Assembly (NCBI RefSeq): GCF_009193305.1
Contig: NZ_WBVS01000006.1
Span: 1 to 64,000, forward strand
DNA from: Bifidobacterium cebidarum
GTDB lineage: Bacteria; Actinomycetota; Actinomycetes; Actinomycetales; Bifidobacteriaceae
Length of the DNA stretch: 64,000 nt
Direction of reading: 5' to 3'
Shown here: one piece after another, positions 35,235 through 42,781 of the stretch
How positions within the stretch are numbered: the stretch's first letter is position 1
Layout of the letters: each line of letters opens with the position of its first letter
Made by a program: the position numbers and the translations under genes
The notes under the pieces: generated by a model
The model's database searches: none
Told to the model about the DNA's origin: nothing
What the model saw: only the letters and a program-made list of their open reading frames with translations

Positions 35235-35310
35235 GTGCTTTTCGCGCGGAACAGACGTTTGAAAAGCTGGAATTCAGTCCATGAGCGTGCTTTTCGCGCG
35301 AAAAGCACGC
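35235..35310. repeat. 26-base perfect palindrome with half-copy, upstream of pheA
   Basis: Positions 35285-35310 form an exact 26-base palindrome centred on TTTTCGCGCGAAAA with GCGTGC/GCACGC ends. The half motif GTGCTTTTCGCGCG is repeated at 35235-35248, just after the stop of the previous gene, and both copies are followed shortly by GGAAC. It lies 24 bases before the pheA start. It could be a regulator site or a terminator stem with no loop. Confidence 0.75.
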
Positions 35311-35334
35311 GGAACGCCGCTACGATAGAACGTT

Positions 35335-36315
35335 ATGGCGCGCATACAACTGTATTATCTCGGCCCGGAAGGCACTTTCACCCATCAGGCGGCAATGACC
35401 GCTGCTGAACGGTTCGCCCCGTTGGGGGACTTTGACCTCGTGCCGTTGCCCGATGTCCCGGCGATTATGACCGCCGTGCAGTCACGCCAGGGATGGGGAG
35501 TGATCGCATGGGAGAACAATGTCGAAGGCTACGTCGTCCCGAACTTGGACGCCCTGATCGATGCCACCGATGTCGCCGGATTCGCCAGGGTCAGTGTGGA
35601 TGTGGCGTTCCATGCGTTTACGGTGAAAGGTCACGCCATCTACGACTGCACCGGCCAACCGGTGAGCGCGCATCCGCATGGCCTTGCCCAATGCACGAAA
35701 TTCATCACCGAACACCATCTCAAGCCCAAGGCGGCATCATCCAATGCCGCCGCTTGCCGTGATTTACAGCCCGGGCAGGTGGCGCTTGGCCCAAGCATTT
35801 GCGGCAAACTCTACAATCTCGACGTGCTTGGTGAACGGGTGCAGGATTTCGATGGCGCCAGAACCGACTTTCTAGTCATCGCCCCCCGTGACGTTGTCCA
35901 GGAGCTGAACGCCCGCGCGCAACAGGGCAACGCCACTGATTTCGAGACCATCATCACCTTCATTCCTCTGGCTACAGGACCAGGGGTAGTAGCTAATATT
36001 CTGGATATCCTACGCGTCGCCGGCCTGAATATGACCAGTTTCATGTCCCGGCCCATCAAAGGTCATGATGGCACCTATAGCTTCATCGATACCTTGGATG
36101 CGGCACCTTGGGAGCCTCGATTCCAAAAAGTCTTGGAAATATTGGCTATGAAAGGTATTTGGATGAAGACCCTGGCCGTCTATCCTCGCCGTGAGCGTCC
36201 GAATCCGCCTGTAGATGCATGGATGTTGCCCAAAGGCGGCATCCATATTGATGCAGAACATATGTCGGATGGCTGGCAGCATAACGAGAACGTACGAAAG
36301 GAACTGTTGTGGTAG
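35335..36315 (+). CDS. pheA: Prephenate dehydratase with ACT domain
   Basis: A 326-residue enzyme of phenylalanine synthesis (prephenate to phenylpyruvate). LGPEGTFTHQAAMTAAE opens the catalytic domain, and a C-terminal ACT domain (LNMTSFMSRPIKG) should bind phenylalanine. Several signature motifs differ from the norm: the catalytic TRF reads TDF (ARTDFLVI), ENS reads ENN (WENNVEG), and ESRP reads MSRP. It overlaps tyrA by seven bases, so the pair forms an aromatic amino acid operon. No ribosome site is seen; TACGAT eight bases upstream of the ATG could be a -10 for a leaderless mRNA. Confidence 0.88.
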   Translation: MARIQLYYLGPEGTFTHQAAMTAAERFAPLGDFDLVPLPDVPAIMTAVQSRQGWGVIAWENNVEGYVVPNLDALIDATDVAGFARVSVDVAFHAFTVKGHAIYDCTGQPVSAHPHGLAQCTKFITEHHLKPKAASSNAAACRDLQPGQVALGPSICGKLYNLDVLGERVQDFDGARTDFLVIAPRDVVQELNARAQQGNATDFETIITFIPLATGPGVVANILDILRVAGLNMTSFMSRPIKGHDGTYSFIDTLDAAPWEPRFQKVLEILAMKGIWMKTLAVYPRRERPNPPVDAWMLPKGGIHIDAEHMSDGWQHNENVRKELLW

Positions 36316-37310
36316 ATACGGTTGGCATTGTAGGGCTTGGCCTCATCGGTGGGTCGCTGGCCAGACGTCTAGCCCAACGCGGCATCAGGGTCGTCGCGTG
36401 GAATCATCGTCCGCATCCCTACGTTCAGGCTGAAGCAGCCGGTATCTATTGCAAGAGCACCCTTGCCGAGCTGATGAGCGCCGGGCCGGACGTGGTAGTG
36501 CTCTGCAATCCACTCAAAGCCATGCCCGACATTCTCGCTGAATTGAAGCCGTTGCTTGCCAAAACCCCAAACACCACACTTACCGATGTCGGATCGGTCA
36601 AAGGCATGGTCCGTGACCAAGTCAAAGCGGCTGGTCTGGAGGAATGCTATGTGGGTGCCCATCCAATGGCCGGCAATGAGCTTTCCGGCTGGCAGGCCGC
36701 CGATCCTCAACTCTACGATGATGCACTTTGGGCCGTGACTGTGGATGAGGATACGGAATACAGCCGCTTCTATAGTGTCGCTTCAATGATTACGCATGAT
36801 GTAGGCAACAGGATCATCGTGCTTGACGATGAGACCCACGACAAAGGTGCCGCGATGATTTCGCACATGCCTCATGTGGTGTCCACCGCGTTGATCAATG
36901 AGCTTACCGCTAATCCGGACCGTAACGTCGCGGCGGCACTTTCCGCTGGCTGCTGGCGCGATATGACTCGCGTGGCGCTCACCGACCCTGGTCGCACGCG
37001 GGCCATGGTCGAAGAGGATGCGTGGAATGTGGAGGTGCTGCTGCGCCGTATGGCCGCACGTCTCATTGCCATGGCCGATCAACTTCACGACCATGATTCT
37101 TCCTCCATTCAGCGGTTCTTCGCCGAAGGCGATCCCTTCCGCCGGTACAAGGTCCAGGTTTCCTCAACGGATACCTTTACACGTCAGGAACTTGAGATTC
37201 CGGAACAGGGATGGCAGCAGACACTGCTGTTCTCCGCCAGGCGAGGCGAAGCCATCACCGGCTTCGTGAATCTTCGACAGGCGATTATCGAACTGCGCCC
37301 CGCAATCTAA
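36309..37310 (+). CDS. tyrA: Prephenate dehydrogenase
   Basis: A 333-residue NAD(P)-dependent enzyme of tyrosine synthesis. The nucleotide-binding loop is VGIVGLGLIGGSLARRL at the N-terminus. TDVGSVKGMV, the catalytic VGAHPMAGNELSG with its His, and DKGAAMISHMPHVVSTAL are all family marks. The GTG start at 36309 follows AAAGGA and overlaps the pheA stop. The C-terminal 80 residues are the usual helical dimerisation part, with no ACT domain. Confidence 0.95.
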   Translation: MVDTVGIVGLGLIGGSLARRLAQRGIRVVAWNHRPHPYVQAEAAGIYCKSTLAELMSAGPDVVVLCNPLKAMPDILAELKPLLAKTPNTTLTDVGSVKGMVRDQVKAAGLEECYVGAHPMAGNELSGWQAADPQLYDDALWAVTVDEDTEYSRFYSVASMITHDVGNRIIVLDDETHDKGAAMISHMPHVVSTALINELTANPDRNVAAALSAGCWRDMTRVALTDPGRTRAMVEEDAWNVEVLLRRMAARLIAMADQLHDHDSSSIQRFFAEGDPFRRYKVQVSSTDTFTRQELEIPEQGWQQTLLFSARRGEAITGFVNLRQAIIELRPAI

Positions 37311-37354
37311 CGCGCGGTACGTACCATAAAGGCGTACAGTCTATTATGTGAGCC

Positions 37355-37386
37355 GGTTTGTTCCGTCGATGCTGACGAAACAAACC
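37355..37386. other. Hairpin in leader of small SH3-like gene
   Basis: GGTTTGTT at 37355-37362 pairs with AACAAACC at 37379-37386, and after one mismatch CGTC pairs with GACG around GATGCT. It ends ten bases before the ribosome site of the next gene and 45 bases past tyrA. It could be a terminator or a leader structure. Confidence 0.55.
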
Positions 37387-37410
37387 ACACAGATTAGGGG
37401 GATGATTGGC

Positions 37411-37668
37411 ATGACGTTACCAAGGCAGATTCCGGTAGGCGCTCGCGTGGTGGTCCGTATCATCGACGGCATCGATCCGGCGGACGGACGCATGAAATTC
37501 CGTGACTATGTAGGGCATGTGACCTCATGGGATGGCTACACGTTGGAAATGGTGCGAGACGCAGCCGCCAACGGTTCGCGCCCAGCTCAGAACGTGACCA
37601 TCCACCAGGAGCAAATCGCCACGCTGAAGCCGGTTCCCGAACGCCCGAAGCATCAGCCTCGACCATAA
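37411..37668 (+). CDS. Small SH3-like domain protein (hypothetical)
   Basis: An 85-residue protein, MTLPRQIPVGARVVVRIIDG to QIATLKPVPERPKHQPRP. The pattern of P-G-x-RVVVR, a variable loop, YVGHVTSWDGYTLEM and a closing IATLKPVP resembles the SH3-like N-terminal domain that precedes GNAT acetyltransferases in many actinobacteria, here standing alone. The ATG at 37411 follows AGGGGG by nine bases. A longer ORF from 37348 crosses a hairpin and is rejected. The function is unknown. Confidence 0.75.
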   Translation: MTLPRQIPVGARVVVRIIDGIDPADGRMKFRDYVGHVTSWDGYTLEMVRDAAANGSRPAQNVTIHQEQIATLKPVPERPKHQPRP

Positions 37669-37694
37669 CGTGTTGCCTGGCGTTGATGCTCCCG

Positions 37695-40610
37695 TCACTC
37701 TGATGCCACGGCGTCAAGCACCGGTTGCTTCAACGCGCGGGAAGCGGGGGAGACCGAGGCCACCAATCCCACCAGGATTGCGAGGATAAGGAACACACCC
37801 AGCTGATTCCAAGGGATGCTGAGCGCTGATAGGCCATTGGATTCGTATACCGCCCGGATCACTACGCCGGCTGCTATGCCGACGATCATGCCCAGTATGG
37901 TGCCGAACACCGCGATAATGGCCGCTTCGACGCCCAGCATGCCTCGCACTTGGGCTCGCGACGTGCCGATGGCGCGAAGCAATCCGATTTCCTTGGTTCG
38001 TTCGGATACCGACAATGCCAAGGTATTCACGATGCCGAAAATCGCAATCACAATCGAGAGTGCCAGCAGCGCGTACAGCACCAGCAAGATCTGATCGACC
38101 ATTGAACTCATCGTGGACTTGAACTCGTCGCGGTCCTGAACATTCACCACATAATACGGTTTCACCGCTTTGATAAGACGTGCCTTTAAGCCATTGAGAT
38201 CAGTGCCGTGCTTCGCATTGATGAACAACATGATGGTGAACATCGTGTATTGGTTCGCGATCTTTTCTGCTGCATCATCGTTTATCAGCACCATCGAACG
38301 ATAGATGGAATTCTCGATGATCGCACCAATTTTCATCGAGACATGCGTCGTCTTCGTCTTGGTTTTCACCAAAGTCGACGGATCGACGTTCTTTGCGCTT
38401 TCTGCGGCCTGTTGCGCTTCAGCGGATTTCGCCTGCGCTCCTGATATATCACCGGAGGCCAGCAGTCGCTGTGCCTCAGCGGTAAGCCCCTCGACCTTCG
38501 CCTTGACCTGCGCCTGATAATCAGCCTGTGCTTTGGCGGTGGCCTCCTCATCAACTACGACCTGCCGGCCATTGACCTTGACGGTATCGCCTACTTTCCA
38601 GCCATTGTCCTTTGCCACCTGCAGTCCAACCACCAACTCGCCATTGCGCAATGCTTTGTTGGCGTCACCTGAATTGGTCACAGGTGCGAATACCTTGGTG
38701 AACAAGGATGGCTGCTCGGCAAAGGTCATTGCGGCAGTCGCATCATCGCCGGAACCATAGGTGACGCCCATGAGCATGCGACTTTGGGAGACCGTACCCA
38801 CACCTTGGGTCTTCTTGATCGCGGCAATCGCATCATCCGGAATCTGCCCGCTGGACACCGACATGGCGGAGAAATCAGATTTGAGACCGGAATCCACAAT
38901 ACCGGCCACTGAGGCCTTCGCCGAGGACGCCACCACGCCAAGACAGCTGACGATCGCCACGCCCACGAACAGCGCTGCCGCGGTATTCGCCGTGCGCCGT
39001 TTGCTACGTGACAGGTTACGCGTGGCCAGTCGGCCGGTGACGGTGAACACATGTGAGGGAATCCAGCCAAGCACCGCGCTGGTGGAGTTCACTAGCGCAG
39101 GAGCCAATACGATGACGCCGATAACCACCAATCCCGCGCCGATGCCTAACGGCCAGCCGGTGCCGAGCGTCTTAATGCCATCATTGAACCAGCTCCAGGG
39201 GGATACGGTGACGCCGCTATTGTCGGCCCACGCGATACGCCAGCACAAGAACCATGCCGCTGAACCCAGGAAGATCATCACCGTTCCCGCAATACCGCGT
39301 GGCCATACCGGCTTCTCGGGATTCACCGTTTCATTCATCGCCTGGATCGGGGGAGCGATAGCCGCACGGCGAGCCGGTAGCGCGGCGCCGATGAACGTGA
39401 CTAGGACACCCACGATCAAGCCGACCAGCATATCCGAGATGCTGGGATTCACCGCCCCGGTCAGCGGCGTGCCCAACCGGTCCATCAACACCACGATGCC
39501 CCGGACCATGATCCACCCCAGTCCTATGCCGATGCCGGAGCCCACCAGACCCAACAGAATGGCTTGCGCTGCCACAGTCACGAACACTTGAATGGGGGAG
39601 GCTCCAATCGAACGCAGCAATGCATAGCCGCGCATCGACTCGCGGACAATCATCGAGAACGTGTTCGTGATGATGAATGAACCCACGAATAAGGCGATGA
39701 TCGCGAAAATCAGAATAAGCGGCTGGACAAAGCCCAACGCTTTCTTGGTGCTTGCGGCATTATCGTCGCGCACACTTTGACCGGTCACCGCCACCGCATG
39801 CGCATCGGATGGCAAGGCGGCATTGATGCCATCCGCCAATGCCTGCTGCTGTGTGACGGTCAGCGGTTGGCCGCCTGCCGCCGAACCGTATACGGTCAGA
39901 TATCGGGCGGTGCCCACCTGGCCGGACTGCTGCTGGAAATACTCTTTTGCGGTATCTGGATTGAGACCGATGATGATGGCTCCGGCTTGGGAGGAGACGG
40001 TGGAGAATATGCCGACCACATGCACGTCGGCAGGCCCGTCCGGGTACACGATCTTTGTGGTGTCGCCGACCTTGAGCCCCGCGCTTTCCGCTGCGAACGT
40101 GTGCAAGGTGATTTCGTCCCTGGCCTTGGCCCAACGTCCCTGTGTGAGGGTGGCCGAACGCCATGTGCCTTTCGTCAATCCCATGCCGACGGTCATGCCG
40201 CCCGTGGTGGAGACGGCGTTGTCGTCTTTGCCGACCAGCACCAGGCCGTTCACCTCATACACGGCCTCAGCCATAGCTACACCCTTGACGCCATTGATGG
40301 CGTCTACCAGGGCGATATCGATGCGATTGTAGTGTTGTGACTCCGTGGAGGCTGAGTCCGAGCTTGAACTCGAATTGGAATCGGAGGAGTCGCCGAAGTT
40401 CGAGGCCGCAGAATCCTTCTGCTCCTTATTGCCGCGCACATACACGTCGGCGTCGGAGTTCGAGGCCATCATCTGATCGACCTGATTGTTCATCATTTCG
40501 CGGAAACAGAACGAGCCCACCACGAAACTCACGCCAAGGGCTATGGCGATGATGGACATAATGAATCGCCCGAAATGAGCACGGGCGTCGCGCAATCCAA
40601 TGGTGATCAT
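37695..40610 (-). CDS. ABC transporter permease, FtsX/MacB-like duplicated type
   Basis: A 971-residue membrane protein with N-terminal helix 1 (RFIMSIIAIALGVSFVVGSF), a first extracytoplasmic domain, a three-helix FtsX bundle around residues 300-430, a second membrane segment and extracytoplasmic domain, and a final three-helix FtsX bundle (LLVLYALLALSIVIAIFGIV). The first loop has a Ser/Asp-rich run near residue 70. The second carries a coiled-coil insert around residues 690-760, rich in Ala, Gln and Lys. The start codon overlaps the ATPase stop by four bases. Proteins of this kind export lipids, peptides or antibiotics, or act mechanically; the substrate is unknown. Confidence 0.9.
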   Translation of the reverse strand: MITIGLRDARAHFGRFIMSIIAIALGVSFVVGSFCFREMMNNQVDQMMASNSDADVYVRGNKEQKDSAASNFGDSSDSNSSSSSDSASTESQHYNRIDIALVDAINGVKGVAMAEAVYEVNGLVLVGKDDNAVSTTGGMTVGMGLTKGTWRSATLTQGRWAKARDEITLHTFAAESAGLKVGDTTKIVYPDGPADVHVVGIFSTVSSQAGAIIIGLNPDTAKEYFQQQSGQVGTARYLTVYGSAAGGQPLTVTQQQALADGINAALPSDAHAVAVTGQSVRDDNAASTKKALGFVQPLILIFAIIALFVGSFIITNTFSMIVRESMRGYALLRSIGASPIQVFVTVAAQAILLGLVGSGIGIGLGWIMVRGIVVLMDRLGTPLTGAVNPSISDMLVGLIVGVLVTFIGAALPARRAAIAPPIQAMNETVNPEKPVWPRGIAGTVMIFLGSAAWFLCWRIAWADNSGVTVSPWSWFNDGIKTLGTGWPLGIGAGLVVIGVIVLAPALVNSTSAVLGWIPSHVFTVTGRLATRNLSRSKRRTANTAAALFVGVAIVSCLGVVASSAKASVAGIVDSGLKSDFSAMSVSSGQIPDDAIAAIKKTQGVGTVSQSRMLMGVTYGSGDDATAAMTFAEQPSLFTKVFAPVTNSGDANKALRNGELVVGLQVAKDNGWKVGDTVKVNGRQVVVDEEATAKAQADYQAQVKAKVEGLTAEAQRLLASGDISGAQAKSAEAQQAAESAKNVDPSTLVKTKTKTTHVSMKIGAIIENSIYRSMVLINDDAAEKIANQYTMFTIMLFINAKHGTDLNGLKARLIKAVKPYYVVNVQDRDEFKSTMSSMVDQILLVLYALLALSIVIAIFGIVNTLALSVSERTKEIGLLRAIGTSRAQVRGMLGVEAAIIAVFGTILGMIVGIAAGVVIRAVYESNGLSALSIPWNQLGVFLILAILVGLVASVSPASRALKQPVLDAVASE

Positions 40611-41422
40611 GCGCTGGGCTCCTCGCCTTCGTCCGCGAAGACCTCAAGGATCTGGTCATAGGTGGGGTGCTTGAGATCCTGGGTGATATTGCCGTCTGCC
40701 AGCACCAGTACGCGGTCTGCATAGGAGGCCGCACGCGGATCGTGCGTCACCATCACGATGGATTGCCCGTATTCGTGCACGGATCGCTTGAGAAACCCCA
40801 GTACTTCGTGGCTGGAGTGCGAATCAAGGTTGCCGGTCGGCTCGTCGGCGAAAATCACGGACGGGCGGGCCATCATGGCTCTGGCACATGCCACGCGCTG
40901 CTGCTGGCCTCCGGAAAGCTGGCTTGGACGGTGTGTCAAGCGCTGTTCAAGCCCCACCACTTTGACGATCTGCTTGAACCATGCACGGTCAATCGGCTTC
41001 TTGGCGATCTGCAGGGGAAGCAGTATGTTTTCCTCAGCGGAGAGCGTAGGTACCAGATTAAAAGATTGGAAGATGAATCCGATCTGTTCGCGGCGCAGCT
41101 TGGTCAGTTGCCTCTGATTCATGGCCGAGACTTCCAGCCCTTCCACGATGACCTGACCGTTGGTTGGCTGATCAAGACCGGCCATACAATGCATCAATGT
41201 GGATTTACCCGATCCGGATGGTCCCATGATCGCCGTCATCTGGCCACGTTCGAACTCCACGTTCACATGGTTCAATGCCACGACCCGGTTGTCTGCGTCT
41301 CCATAGATTTTCGTCAGATCGATGGCCTTGGCCACCACATGACCCTGCCGGTCGTGTGGCTGTGCGCCGTTCCAGTCGGTATTCGTGCCACGTTTGATGT
41401 CTTGCTTGCTGTGCCGTGCCAT
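40607..41422 (-). CDS. ABC transporter ATP-binding protein, LolD/MacB type
   Basis: A 271-residue ATPase with Walker A IMGPSGSGKSTLMHCMAGLD, Q-loop GFIFQSFNLVPTLSAEENI, signature QLSGGQQQRVACARAM, Walker B VIFADEPTGNLDS and the H-loop VMVTHDP. The sequence FNLVPTLSAEENILLP is typical of the MacB/LolD/FtsE group. The first 30 residues are a nonconserved extension. It is translationally coupled to the permease downstream through an ATGA overlap. On the minus strand TAGGCT (41483-41478) may be its -10. It is divergent from xerC. Confidence 0.93.
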   Translation of the reverse strand: MARHSKQDIKRGTNTDWNGAQPHDRQGHVVAKAIDLTKIYGDADNRVVALNHVNVEFERGQMTAIMGPSGSGKSTLMHCMAGLDQPTNGQVIVEGLEVSAMNQRQLTKLRREQIGFIFQSFNLVPTLSAEENILLPLQIAKKPIDRAWFKQIVKVVGLEQRLTHRPSQLSGGQQQRVACARAMMARPSVIFADEPTGNLDSHSSHEVLGFLKRSVHEYGQSIVMVTHDPRAASYADRVLVLADGNITQDLKHPTYDQILEVFADEGEEPSA

Positions 41423-41528
41423 AGCACCCCAATCGTCACTGCTTCAATTGCCTGTCAGGCTTCGATTCAATGGACTTAGCCTATAGTGTAACGAAAGGTT
41501 GATGTAGCGGTAAGGGGAGGCCTGATAT

Positions 41529-42542
41529 ATGCAATTCGAGCGGCATATCGACGCCTTCATTCGTTATTTGAAGGCCAACCGCGGCCTTTCCGAAAATACG
41601 CTCAAAGCGTATCGTAGCGATATCGGATCCTGCCTGTCGCTGTTCGTGCGCCGGGGCATCGATGATCTGAACGAGATCACATTGGACGATTTGCGCAGCT
41701 GGATGGCCGTGGAATCCCGGAATCATGCCAGAAGCAGTATGGCCCGCAAAACCGTGGCCGTGCGAGGGTTCTTTTCGTGGGGATACGAGCACGGGGTAGT
41801 GTGCACGAACCAAGCCGCAACATTGCTCACCCCATCCATACCGAATACGTTGCCGGCGGTACTCACCGAAATTCAGGCCGAACAGCTGATGGATCAGGCT
41901 GATGATGACTCGAACGCCGCAAATGGCGCCAATAACGCCAATAACGCGAATGACCATGCGGATGACCAGGTCGAAGATGCCGAGAATACCGTGGATGACG
42001 ATTTACGACACAGTGTTCATATGGTCGGAAGAATGCATGCCGAGGCATTACGCAACACCGCGGTTCTTGAATTGCTGTATGCCACGGGTATCCGCGTGGC
42101 GGAGCTGATTGCGTTGAATATCGATGATGTGGATTTTCTGAACCGCACCATCAAGGTCACAGGCAAAGGAAATAAACAACGTGTTGTTCCATTTGGGATT
42201 CCCGCAATGAAGGCTTTGCGGACATGGCTGGAACACGGACGTCCGAAATTGCTGAACCTCAATTCCGCCGACGCCTTGTTCCTCGGCGCGCGCGGCGGTC
42301 GGCTCAATCAACGAGTGGCGCGTGAAGTGGTGCATAAAGCCGCCCGTGAGGCCGGTGTGCCGGATATCAGTCCCCATGCGTTGCGGCATTCGGCGGCGAC
42401 ACATATGTTGGATGGGGGAGCTGACCTGCGAGAGGTGCAGGAGCTGCTTGGCCATGCTTCCCTGAAGACCACACAGCGATACACCCATGTATCCATCGAG
42501 CAGTTGAAGAACCGGTACACGCAGGCGTTCCCCCGGGCGTGA
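41529..42542 (+). CDS. xerC: Tyrosine recombinase XerC, with acidic insertion
   Basis: A 337-residue recombinase, partner of XerD at 25.9 kb. The N-terminal domain (IRYLKANRGLSENTLKAYRS) and the catalytic domain are intact: Arg in ATGIRVAELIALN, Lys in GKGNKQRVVP, His-x2-Arg in SPHALRHSAATHM, His in LGHASLKTTQ and the Tyr in RYTHVSIEQL. A 40-residue Asn/Ala/Asp-rich insertion lies at about residues 121-160 between the two domains, encoded by a short GCCAATAAC-like tandem repeat. This explains the extra length over the usual 300. The ATG at 41529 follows AGGGGAGG. Confidence 0.93.
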   Translation: MQFERHIDAFIRYLKANRGLSENTLKAYRSDIGSCLSLFVRRGIDDLNEITLDDLRSWMAVESRNHARSSMARKTVAVRGFFSWGYEHGVVCTNQAATLLTPSIPNTLPAVLTEIQAEQLMDQADDDSNAANGANNANNANDHADDQVEDAENTVDDDLRHSVHMVGRMHAEALRNTAVLELLYATGIRVAELIALNIDDVDFLNRTIKVTGKGNKQRVVPFGIPAMKALRTWLEHGRPKLLNLNSADALFLGARGGRLNQRVAREVVHKAAREAGVPDISPHALRHSAATHMLDGGADLREVQELLGHASLKTTQRYTHVSIEQLKNRYTQAFPRA

Positions 42543-42631
42543 CCAGAATATGGACAGTATCGAATGACCTGTGATGACGCTGAAAGACGGCAAAGAGGAG
42601 CCCTTGATTTAACAAATACGTAACATGGAAT

Positions 42632-42661
42632 TTGCTTCTTGTCTCCAAAGTGCGAGACAAT
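42632..42661 (+). promoter_or_regulatory. oppA promoter with operator-like inverted repeat
   Basis: TTGCTT at 42632-42637 and GACAAT at 42656-42661 are spaced by 18 bases, a fair sigma-70-type promoter. TTGTCTC at 42639-42645 and GAGACAA at 42654-42660 form a perfect inverted repeat that fills the spacer and overlaps the -10, so a repressor there would block the polymerase. Confidence 0.55.
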
Positions 42662-42674
42662 GCAATCAATCAGC

Positions 42675-42758
42675 AACGGGGTTGGTTTGCCGGCAGACGC
42701 GCATAACGCGTCGCTAGTAGCCAACCCCGTTCGCGTGAAAGCAGGGCTTCGGCCCTGC
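42675..42758 (+). other. Structured 5' leader of oppA
   Basis: Three hairpins lie between the candidate promoter and the oppA ribosome site. An outer stem pairs AACGGGGTTGG 42675-42685 with CCAACCCCGTT 42721-42731. It encloses GACGCG 42696-42701 with CGCGTC 42707-42712. A third, GCAGGGC 42741-42747 with GCCCTGC 42752-42758, closes a TTCG tetraloop. There is no T-run, so mRNA protection is more likely than termination. Confidence 0.65.
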
Positions 42759-42781
42759 GACCTTATGAATAGGAGAAATAT

